Shown piece after piece: positions 36,005 to 43,758 of a stretch of DNA of 64,000 bases. Position 1 is the stretch's first letter, and each line of letters opens with the position of its first letter. This DNA is from SCTD01 sp963784675 (GTDB taxonomy: Bacteria > Actinomycetota > Actinomycetes > Mycobacteriales > SCTD01): NCBI GenBank assembly GCA_963784675.1, contig CAWASE010000013.1, positions 62,001 to 126,000 on the forward strand, in the 5' to 3' direction. The notes beneath the pieces are model-generated. The model was not told the DNA's origin and searched no databases. It saw nothing but the letters and a program-made list of their open reading frames with translations. A program made the translations under genes and the position numbers.

Positions 36005-36168
36005 GCGCTGACTCCTCTGGACCGTCGCTCGACGTCGTGTCTCGGAGCGAGCGTGGCACGACCTGTTCCTCGGGCCCGCGCCGACCCGGACGGCTTCGCG
36101 CCGGTGCCCGTCGAGCTGTGACGCGCAACCAGGTCGCGGTCCCTGCACGCCCCGGTAACCTCCGGGAA

Positions 36169-37424
36169 GTGATCGACCTCCGCCTGCTCCGTACCGACCC
36201 CGAGCGCGCCCGCGCCTCGCAGCGCGCCCGCGGCGACGACCCTGCCAAGGTCGACGCCCTGCTCGCCGCCGACGAGGCACGCCGCGCCGCCGTGACGCAC
36301 GCCGACACCCTGCGCGCCGAGCAGAAGGCCGTGTCCCAGTCGGTGAAGCGGGCCAACGCCGACGAACGACCGGCCGTGCTCGACCGCGCCAAGGCGTTGT
36401 CGGCGCAGGTGAAGCAGGCCGAGGCGACGCAGACCGAGACCGACGCCGCGCTGCGCCTGGCCCACCTCGCCGTGCCCAACGTGGTGCAGGACGGTGTCCC
36501 CCCGGCGGCGAGCAGGACTTCCGGGTGCTCGAGCAGATCGGCGAGATCCCCAGCTACGACTTCCCGGTCAAGGACCACCTGGACCTCGGGACGGCGCTGG
36601 GCGCGATCGACACCGAGCGCGGCGCGAAGGTCAGCGGCAGCCGCTTCGCCTTCCTCACCGGCTGGGGGGCGCTGCTGGAGCTGGCGCTGGTGAACCTGGC
36701 CGTCGCCTCGGCGGTCGAGGCCGGCTTCACCCCTGTCATCGCGCCCGCGCTGGTCCGGCCCGAGGCGATGGAGGGCACCGGGTTCCTCGGGGCGCACGCC
36801 GCCGAGGTCTACAAGCTCGCGGACGACGACCTCTACCTCGTCGGCACCTCGGAAGTGCCGCTGGCCGCCTTCCACATGAACGAGGTCCTGGACGAGCTGC
36901 CCTACCGCTACGCCGGATTCAGCTCCTGTTTCCGTCGGGAGGCGGGCAGCCACGGCAAGGACACGCGCGGCATCATCCGGGTGCACCAGTTCGACAAGGT
37001 CGAGATGTTCTCCTACGTCGATCCCGCCGACGCCGACGCCGAGCACCTGCGGCTGCTGGGCTGGGAGAAGGCGTTCCTCACGGCGCTGGAGCTGCCGTTC
37101 CGGGTGATCGACGTCGCCGCAGGCGATCTCGGTTCCAGCGCGGCGAGGAAGTTCGACTGCGAGGCGTGGTTGCCCTCGCAGAACCGCTGGCTCGAGCTCA
37201 CGTCGACGAGCAACTGCACCGACTTCCAGGCCCGGCGCCTGAACATCCGGGCCCGCGGGGAGGGCGGTCTGGCTCCCGTCGCGACCTTGAACGGCACGCT
37301 CTGCGCCGTCGGGCGCACCATCGCCGTGCTGCTGGAGGTGCACCAGCGCGCCGACGGGTCGGTGCACGTGCCCGAGGTGCTGCGTCCGTACCTGGCCGGC
37401 CGCAAGGAGCTGCTGCCCCGGTGA
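36169..37424 (+). CDS. serS: Seryl-tRNA synthetase (one frameshift)
   Basis: Class II synthetase charging tRNA-Ser, about 418 residues. The N-terminal coiled-coil arm (VIDLRLLRTDPERARASQ, about 1-105) binds the tRNA long variable arm. The catalytic core has GTSEVPLAAFHMNEVL, motif 2 FRREAGSHGKDTRGI and motif 3 LNGTLCAVGRTIAVLLE. Frame is lost at 36498-36503, where VPP-GGEQDFRVLEQ requires seven Cs but six are present. Because the gene is essential, this is almost certainly a homopolymer sequencing error. GTG at 36169. A HAD phosphatase gene follows 7 bases downstream. Confidence 0.94.
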
Positions 37425-37431
37425 GGCGGCC

Positions 37432-38271
37432 GTGACCACCCCCCACCCGCCGGCCGAGGGGTACGTCGGCGCCGCGCCGCGGTTGGTCGCCACCGACCTG
37501 GACGGCACCCTGGTCCGTTCAGACCTCAGCGTCTCCGACCGCACCGTGCGGGTCCTCGCCCGGCTGGAGGACGCCGGCGTCCCGTTCGTCATGGTCACCG
37601 GACGCCCCCCGCGGTGGATGGCTCCGGTCGCGGAGGCCACCGGGCACCGCGGCCTGGCGGTCTGCGCCAACGGTGCCCTCGTCTACGACCTGCACACCGA
37701 GCGCGTCGTCCAGGCGCACCTGCTCGACCGGGACGCCGCGGTGCAGGTCGCGGACGCGTTGCGCGCGGAGATCCCAGGCATCGGCTTCGCGAGCGAGAAA
37801 GGACCTACCGCAGGCCTTCCCGGCGGTTTCTCGCGCGAGGCGGCGTACGTCCCGCGCTGGGACAACGGGGTGGTGGCCATCGAGACCGTCGAGGCCATGG
37901 CGCACCACGGTCTGGTCAAGCTGCTCGCCCGCGCCGAGCACCTCAGCTCGGACGACCTGCTCGCGCGGGCGCGGGCAGTGCTGGGCGACAGCGTCGAGCT
38001 CACGCACTCCTCCAGCGACGGCCTGCTGGAGATCAGCGCCGGGGGCATCAGCAAGGCCAGCGGGCTGGCTGCCCTGGCGCGCCAGTTCGGCGTCGGAGCG
38101 GCGGACGTGATCGCCTTCGGCGACATGCCCAACGACCTGCCGATGCTCGCGTGGGCCGGGCACGGAGTGGCCATGGCGAACGCCCACCCCGAGGTGCTGA
38201 CCATCGCCGACGAGGTCACCGCCAGCAACGACGACGACGGCGTCGCGGTGGTGCTCGAACGCTGGTTCTGA
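37432..38271 (+). CDS. HAD-superfamily (Cof-type) phosphatase
   Basis: 279-residue hydrolase with all four HAD motifs: nucleophile DLDGTLVRSD, VTGRPPRW, Lys in GGISKASGLAAL and acidic GDMPNDLPMLAWAG. A large C2-type cap lies between motifs 2 and 3, as in Cof/sugar-phosphate phosphatases. GTG at 37432, 7 bases after serS, so probably co-transcribed. Substrate not assignable. Confidence 0.9.
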   Translation: MTTPHPPAEGYVGAAPRLVATDLDGTLVRSDLSVSDRTVRVLARLEDAGVPFVMVTGRPPRWMAPVAEATGHRGLAVCANGALVYDLHTERVVQAHLLDRDAAVQVADALRAEIPGIGFASEKGPTAGLPGGFSREAAYVPRWDNGVVAIETVEAMAHHGLVKLLARAEHLSSDDLLARARAVLGDSVELTHSSSDGLLEISAGGISKASGLAALARQFGVGAADVIAFGDMPNDLPMLAWAGHGVAMANAHPEVLTIADEVTASNDDDGVAVVLERWF

Positions 38272-38289
38272 GCCGGGCTGCCGCTCGGC

Positions 38290-38835
38290 CTACAGGTACT
38301 GGCCGGTGCCGCCGCCGGGGTGGGGGAGGTTCGGGTCGGCAGCTCCGCCCTGGGTGAGGGCGGGCCGCCCCCGCATCTGTTCCAGCTGCACCCGCGCCGC
38401 CATCTGCTGCGCGAACAGGGCGGTCTGGATGCCGTGGAAGAGCCCCTCCAGCCACCCGACCAGCTGAGCCTGGGCGATCCGCAGCTCGGCGTCGCTCGGC
38501 ACGGTGTCGTCGTCGAAGGGCAGGGTCAGCCGGTCCAGCTCCTCGCGCAGCTCGGGGGCCAGGCCGTCGGACAGCTCGGCGATGGAGTTGCGGTGCACCT
38601 CGCGCAGGCGCGTGCGGGACGCGTCGTCCAGGGGCGCGCTACGCACCTCCTCCAGCAGCTGCTTGATCATCGAGCCGATGCGCATGACCTTCGCCGGCTG
38701 CTCGATCAGGTCGGCGGGGCTCTGCTGGCGCGACGGCTCCACGGACCCGTCCGTACCCATCGACACCGTGCCGACAGGCTGCCCGTCGGCGCCCACGACC
38801 ACGACCTGCTGCTGCTCCACCGGCTCGTCGCTCAT
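38290..38835 (-). CDS. bpa: Bacterial proteasome activator Bpa/PafE (DUF2587)
   Basis: 181-residue helical protein that forms a ring docking on the 20S proteasome and promotes ATP-independent degradation. The central four-helix core (KVMRIGSMIKQLLEEV, LREVHRNSIAELSDGL, AQAQLVGWLEGLFHGIQ) is followed by a disordered tail ending in GQYL, the C-terminal docking motif that opens the proteasome gate. ATG at 38835 (MSDEPVEQQQ). Its presence implies that this organism has a Pup-proteasome system, though none of those genes lie in the window. Confidence 0.93.
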   Translation of the reverse strand: MSDEPVEQQQVVVVGADGQPVGTVSMGTDGSVEPSRQQSPADLIEQPAKVMRIGSMIKQLLEEVRSAPLDDASRTRLREVHRNSIAELSDGLAPELREELDRLTLPFDDDTVPSDAELRIAQAQLVGWLEGLFHGIQTALFAQQMAARVQLEQMRGRPALTQGGAADPNLPHPGGGTGQYL

Positions 38836-38933
38836 GCCGTCGATCCTGCCCCACGGCGCGGGCGGCACGCCTGGCCGAGGTCGCCCTGACCTTGCGACCG
38901 ACGTCCGGCCCGCGGATCAGACAGGATGCAGCC

Positions 38934-40136
38934 ATGCCTCTCGCCCCGCCGCCCCCGTTCGACGTCCGACGCGCCCGCGAGGACTTCCCCGCTCTGGGCG
39001 AGGGGCTCGCGCACTTCGACGGTCCGGGCGGGACCCAGGTGCCGGAGCAGGTGGCGGCGGCGGTGTCGGACGCGATGTGCAGCGCGCTGTCCAACCGGCA
39101 CGGGCCGTTCGCGAGCAGCCGTCGCTCCGACGCGATCGTCGACGCCGCGCGACAGGCCGTCGCCGACCTCGTCGGCGGCGACCCTGCCGGGGTGGTGCTC
39201 GGACAGTCGATGACGGCCAACACCTACGTGCTGGCGGGTGCGCTCGCCCGCACCTGGCTGCCGGGCGAGGACATCGTGCTGTCGCGCCTGGACCACGACG
39301 CCGACGTGCGCCCGTGGGTGCAGGCGGCGGCCCGGGCCGGGGTCGAGGTCCGGTGGGCCGAGGTCGACCCGCACACCACCGAGCTGCCGGCGGAGCAGTA
39401 CACGCAGCTGATCGGCGAGCGCACCCGGCTGGTCGCCCTGACCGCCGCCAGCAACGCCACCGGCACCCGCCCGCAGGTACGCGTCGTCGCCGACCTGGCC
39501 CACGCCGTCGGCGCGCACGTCCATGTCGACGGGGTGCATGCCACCCCGCACCTGCCGACCGACGTCCGCGAGCTGGGGGCCGACTTCTACTCCACCTCGG
39601 CCTACAAGTGGTACGGCCCGCACATCGGCTGCCTCGTCGGCGATCCCGCGGTGCTGGAGACCCTGCGTCCGGACAAGCTGCTGCCCAGCAGCGACGCGGT
39701 CCCGGACCGTTTCGAGCACGGCACGCCGAGCTTCGCGGCCTTCGCCGGCGTGACCGCGGCCGTCGACTGGATCGCTTCCCACGGTGCGGGGGGCACGCGG
39801 CGCGCGCAGGTGCTCTCGGCCATGCAGGCGATCGGCTGGCACGAGCACGCCGTCTTCCAGCGGCTGCTGTCCGGGCTCACCGAGCGGGCCGACGTCACCC
39901 TCGTCGGCTCGCCGCAGAGCCGGACGCCGACGGTCGCGTTCACCGTGGCCGGACGCACGCCGCTGCAGGTCAGTGCCGACCTGGGCAACCAGGGCGTCTG
40001 CGTGTGGGCCGGCAACTACTACGCCGTCGAGCTGATGACCGCGCTCGGGCTGCAGGCGTCCGGCGGAGCCGTCCGGGCCGGTGTGGTCTGCTACACCACC
40101 GACGACGAGGTCGACCGGCTGCTGGCAGCCTTGTAG
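38934..40136 (+). CDS. Cysteine desulfurase-like PLP enzyme (class V aminotransferase)
   Basis: 400-residue fold-type I PLP enzyme. The Schiff-base Lys lies in STSAYKWYGPHIG, and the Asp that contacts the pyridine ring lies in HVHVDGVHATPH. The conserved start is VRRAREDFPAL and the body includes FDGPGGTQVP. The family is called cysteine desulfurase-like, but no catalytic Cys loop is evident, so activity is open. ATG at 38934. The next gene begins 10 bases later behind AGAGGAG, so the two probably share a transcript. Confidence 0.85.
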   Translation: MPLAPPPPFDVRRAREDFPALGEGLAHFDGPGGTQVPEQVAAAVSDAMCSALSNRHGPFASSRRSDAIVDAARQAVADLVGGDPAGVVLGQSMTANTYVLAGALARTWLPGEDIVLSRLDHDADVRPWVQAAARAGVEVRWAEVDPHTTELPAEQYTQLIGERTRLVALTAASNATGTRPQVRVVADLAHAVGAHVHVDGVHATPHLPTDVRELGADFYSTSAYKWYGPHIGCLVGDPAVLETLRPDKLLPSSDAVPDRFEHGTPSFAAFAGVTAAVDWIASHGAGGTRRAQVLSAMQAIGWHEHAVFQRLLSGLTERADVTLVGSPQSRTPTVAFTVAGRTPLQVSADLGNQGVCVWAGNYYAVELMTALGLQASGGAVRAGVVCYTTDDEVDRLLAAL

Positions 40137-40146
40137 AGGAGCGTGC

Positions 40147-41011
40147 ATGAGCCCGGTGGATCCCCAGCAGGCCCGGACGACGTGGCAGGCGCTGGAGCCC
40201 TACCACGCGATGATCTATTTCGTCCCCGAGGCGCAGGAGGAGTACGCCGCCCTCGGGTTCGACGTCAAGGGCAACCGGGCCGCCGGCTACTTCCCCGCTC
40301 GCGCCGCAGCCTTCGGCAGCCGTCGGCGCCGACCTCGTCCAGGCGACGTTCTTCAACTTCTCACGGCTCGCGGTCGACTTCGGGATGACCGGTGCCTGGG
40401 AGATCGCCTCCCCGGCCGACCTGCTGGCGGCCCGCTATCGCGCCGCGGACCGTGCGCTGCGCCGGCTGTGCGGCGACCTGCTCGACAGCCCGGACGTCGT
40501 CGAGGCCGCCGCGCTGGCCCGGACGGCCAGCGAGGGCTGCACGCCGTACGGACGCCCGCTCTACGCCGCGAACGCCGGGCTGCCCTGGCCCGAGGTGCCG
40601 CACCTGCAGCTGTTCCACGCCCAGACCCTGCTGCGCGAGTTCCGCGGCGACGGCCACGTCGCTGCTCTGGTCTGCGACGGGCTGACGGGGCTGGAGGCCG
40701 CCGTCCTGCACGTCGCCCAGGGCGACAGCTGGCGTCGCTCCGGTCTGCAGGCGACCCGGGCGTACAGCGACGAGCAGTGGGACGGCGCCGTCGCCGGGCT
40801 CGCCGAGCGCGGGTGGCTGGAGGCCGACGGCACGTTCACCGAGCTCGGCCGCGAGCAACGGCGCCGGGTGGAGGAGCTCACCGACACGCTGGCGGTGGCC
40901 CCCTACGCCCACCTGGGCAGCGACGGCTGCGCGCGGTTGCGCGAGCTGGCCGCACCGCTGCGTCAGGCCGTGCTCGACGGTGGCGGCTTCCCCCTCGCCT
41001 CGACCCGCTGA
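40147..41011 (+). CDS. SCO6745/SalK-like helix-turn-helix family protein (one frameshift)
   Basis: About 287 residues. The opening ARTTWQALEPYHAMIYFVPEA and the continuation VQATFFNFSRLAVDFGM are the SCO6745-family signature; the C-terminal half resembles a winged-helix (GLAERGWLEADGTFTELGRE). One extra base near 40318 separates RAAAFG from AVGADLVQAT. ATG at 40147 with AGAGGAG 6 bases upstream. Function unknown; often annotated as a MarR-like or SalK-like protein. Tail-to-tail with the quinone oxidoreductase gene. Confidence 0.78.
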
Positions 41012-41021
41012 CGCCAGCAGG

Positions 41022-41999
41022 TCAGACCTGGAGCAGCACCTTGCCGATGTGCGTGCTGCCCTCGACGTGCCGGTGCGCGTCGGCGGCCTCGTCCAGGGTG
41101 AACACCCGGTCGACGACCGGACGGACGGCACCTGACTCGATCGCCGGCCACACGTGCTCGCGCACCGCGGCGACGATCGCCGCCTTCTGCGCGGCCGGGC
41201 GCGCGCGGAGCGAGGTCGCATGCACCGCGGCGCGCTTGGTCAGCAGCGCACCGAGGTCGAGCTCGCCCTTGGTGCCGCCCTGCATCCCGATGACGACCAG
41301 CCGGCCCTCGACGGCGAGCACCTGCACGTTGCGCGACAGGTACCTGCCGCCCATGTTGTCCAGGACGACGTCGGCGCCGCGGCCGTCTGTCAGCTCCCGG
41401 ACGATCTCGACGAAGTCCTCGTCGCGGTAGCGGATCGCCCGCTCGGCGCCGAGAGCCTCTGCAGCACGGGCCTTCTCGGGCGACCCGACCGTGCAGAGCA
41501 CGCGGGCGCCGCGGTGCGCGGCCAGCTGCACGGCCAGCGTGCCGATGCCGGACGTCCCGCCGTGCACGAGCAGCACCTCGCCCGCTTCCAGCGCCGCGAG
41601 CTGGAAGACGTTGGACCAGACGGTGCTCGTGACCTCGGGCAGCGCCGCCGCCGTCAGCAGGTCGACGCCGGACGGCACCGGCAGCAGCTGTCCCGCGGGC
41701 ACGGCGACGAGGCTGGCGTAGCCCCCGCCGGCGAGCAGGGCGCAGACCTCGTCGCCGACGGTCCAGCCGGTGACCCCGCTGCCCAGGGCGGCGATACGGC
41801 CGGAGCACTCCAGCCCGGGATAGGGCGAGGAGCCCGGGGGCGGATCGTAGAAACCCTGGCGCTGGAGCAGGTCCGCGCGGTTGACCGCGGACGCGACGAC
41901 CTCGACCAGCACCTCTCCCGGTCCGGCGACGGCGTCCGGCACCTCCGCGGGGACGAGGGCCTCCGGGCCGCCGGGCGTGGGCAGGGTGATGGCGCGCAT
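41022..41999 (-). CDS. NADPH:quinone oxidoreductase, zinc-free MDR family (PIG3-like)
   Basis: 325-residue medium-chain reductase. The N-terminal GroES-like domain has VNRADLLQRQGFYDPPPGSSPYPGLECSG in outline, the pattern of PIG3/QOR enzymes. The NADPH-binding motif is HGGTSGIGTLAVQLA, followed by GADVVLDNMGG. Zinc-ligand cysteines are absent. ATG at 41999. Probably reduces quinones or enones; substrate not determined. Confidence 0.9.
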   Translation of the reverse strand: MRAITLPTPGGPEALVPAEVPDAVAGPGEVLVEVVASAVNRADLLQRQGFYDPPPGSSPYPGLECSGRIAALGSGVTGWTVGDEVCALLAGGGYASLVAVPAGQLLPVPSGVDLLTAAALPEVTSTVWSNVFQLAALEAGEVLLVHGGTSGIGTLAVQLAAHRGARVLCTVGSPEKARAAEALGAERAIRYRDEDFVEIVRELTDGRGADVVLDNMGGRYLSRNVQVLAVEGRLVVIGMQGGTKGELDLGALLTKRAAVHATSLRARPAAQKAAIVAAVREHVWPAIESGAVRPVVDRVFTLDEAADAHRHVEGSTHIGKVLLQV

Positions 42000-42036
42000 G
42001 CGGCCAGTCTGCCTCCCGGGTGGTGCGTGCGGACCG

Positions 42037-42942
42037 TCAGGCCGGGCGGGTGCTGCGCAGCACGTCGGTGAGGTCGGTGCTGAAGGCGAACCCGCTGACG
42101 GTGCCCTGCCCCTGCGTGTGGTCCTGGACGGACAGCGCGTACTTCGTGGAGACCCAGCTGGTGGTCGTGCCTCGGTAGTCGATGTCGCCGGACAGGACCA
42201 GCGCGGTGCGCACCACGACGCACGCGACCTGCTCGCCGCCGATGGTCACAGTCTCCTGCTTCTGCACGGTGTTGTCGGCCTCGGCCGTCGTCTTCCCGTC
42301 GGTGGAGGTCGCCGTCCAGGACCAGCTGCGGCCGACGGTGGCAGGCAGCGGCAGCAGCAGCACCGGCGGCGCGGCCCGGAGCTCCTTGGTGAAAGCAGGA
42401 TTGGTGATCAGCAACCGGGCGAGGTAGCGGCCGTCGCGGCGCAGCACGGCGTCGGTCTCGGTACGTCCCTGGTCGGTCTCGAGCACCGAGTGCTGCTGGC
42501 CGCCGGCCGGGGCGTCGACCGTGAGCGTGGCCGTGCCGTCGACCTGACGAGGCGTGCCGGCGGTGACGGTGCCGCTGCTGTCGTAGGTGTAGCTGCCGGG
42601 TGCGGTCGCCTGGCCGGTGCTGGTCGCGGGCGCTGCAGGTGCGGGGGCTGCGGCCGACCCGCCGCCGGTGACCGGGCCGGTGCCGGCCGCCGCGCCGGTC
42701 GGACCGGTCGACGCACGCGCCGGGTCGCCCGGCTCGCCGGCAGCGTCGGGGTCGGCGGTGGTCGGCGAGGTGCCGGCTGGCGCCTCGGGCCCGGAGCTGC
42801 TCGGGCCTGCCGACGCCGGCGCCGCGGTGGCCGGCGCCGCCGCGTCCTCGCCGGCGACGGTGGCGTCGTCGCTGCTGCAGCCCATCAGGGCGAGCGCCAG
42901 CACGAGCGCGGCGGTCAGGGGTGCGGGCAGGCGTCGTCTCAC
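42037..42942 (-). CDS. Lipoprotein of unknown function
   Basis: 301 residues. Signal peptide with lipobox LALMGCSSDD, then a 90-residue Ala/Pro/Ser/Gly-rich disordered linker and a C-terminal domain (about 110-300: SYTYDSSGTVTAGT, AVLRRDGRYLARLLITNP, VGRSWSWTATSTDG, TKYALSVQDHTQGQG). The repeated short beta motifs suggest a beta-rich fold of the DUF-type surface lipoproteins. GTG at 42942 places the signal peptide at the N terminus; AAGGGG adjoins it directly, so spacing is unusual. Divergent from a thioesterase gene. Confidence 0.75.
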   Translation of the reverse strand: MRRRLPAPLTAALVLALALMGCSSDDATVAGEDAAAPATAAPASAGPSSSGPEAPAGTSPTTADPDAAGEPGDPARASTGPTGAAAGTGPVTGGGSAAAPAPAAPATSTGQATAPGSYTYDSSGTVTAGTPRQVDGTATLTVDAPAGGQQHSVLETDQGRTETDAVLRRDGRYLARLLITNPAFTKELRAAPPVLLLPLPATVGRSWSWTATSTDGKTTAEADNTVQKQETVTIGGEQVACVVVRTALVLSGDIDYRGTTTSWVSTKYALSVQDHTQGQGTVSGFAFSTDLTDVLRSTRPA

Positions 42943-42980
42943 CCCTTGAGTGTGCCTGTCGTCGACGTAGCGTGCGAGGC

Positions 42981-43754
42981 GTGACCCCTGACGCCTTCTT
43001 CGTCCCGCTCGGCGACGACCGCTACGCCGCGACGGTGCACACGACCGGACCGTGGGACGCACGCTTCCAGCACGGCGGCCCGCCCAGCGCGCTGCTGGGT
43101 CGTGCCGTCGAACGGTGCAGCCCGCGCCCGGAGCTGATGGTCGCCCGGGTGACCGCGGAGATCCTCGGACCGGTCCCGGTCGCCGAGCTGCAGGTGTCCG
43201 CGCGCGTCCTGCGGCCAGGTCGCAGCGTCGAGCTGGTCGAGGCCACGTTGAGCGCGGCCGGACGCGACGTCGCGCGCGCCACCGCCTGGCGGGTTCTGCG
43301 CACGAGCGTGCAGGTGCCCTCGCGCGACCCCGCTCCGGCGTCGAGGGGGGCCTCGCCCGACGTGCTGCTCGCCACCGGCTGGGTCGACGGCTACCTGTCG
43401 GCCGTCGAGTGGCGCAACGTGACGGGCTCCTTCGCCGAACCCGGTCCGGCCAGCGCGTGGACCCGGCTGCGGCACCCGTTGGTCGAGGGCGAGGACAACA
43501 GCCCGCTCACCCGCGTCCTGGCCGTCGCCGACTCCGGCAACGGCCTGTCCAGCGAGCTGGACCTGACCCGTTGGCACTACATCAACCCTGAGCTGACCGT
43601 GCACCTGCATCGCGAGGCCGTCGGCGAGTGGGTCTGCCTGGACGCCCGGACCGCGGTGTCGGCCGGGGGGACGGGGCTGGCGACGAGCGTCCTGTCCGAC
43701 GACCAGGGACCGCTCGGCGTCGGCGCGCAGAGCCTGCTGGTGGCGCCGCGGTAG
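42981..43754 (+). CDS. Acyl-CoA thioesterase-like (double hot-dog) protein
   Basis: 257 residues. The sequence GPWDARFQHGGPPSALLGRAVE in outline, with VARVTAEILGPVPVAELQV, is typical of the TesB-like thioesterase family of actinobacteria. A second hot-dog half follows (ELDLTRWHYINPELTVHLHR, WVCLDARTAVSAGGTGLATS). GTG at 42981, 38 bases from the divergent lipoprotein start. Substrate chain length cannot be told. Confidence 0.85.
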   Translation: MTPDAFFVPLGDDRYAATVHTTGPWDARFQHGGPPSALLGRAVERCSPRPELMVARVTAEILGPVPVAELQVSARVLRPGRSVELVEATLSAAGRDVARATAWRVLRTSVQVPSRDPAPASRGASPDVLLATGWVDGYLSAVEWRNVTGSFAEPGPASAWTRLRHPLVEGEDNSPLTRVLAVADSGNGLSSELDLTRWHYINPELTVHLHREAVGEWVCLDARTAVSAGGTGLATSVLSDDQGPLGVGAQSLLVAPR

Positions 43755-43758
43755 CGGG

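Noticed and set aside
36480..36530. Programmed frameshift in serS
   Set aside because: No slippery heptamer or stimulatory structure was seen, the family never uses one, and a short C run explains the shift.
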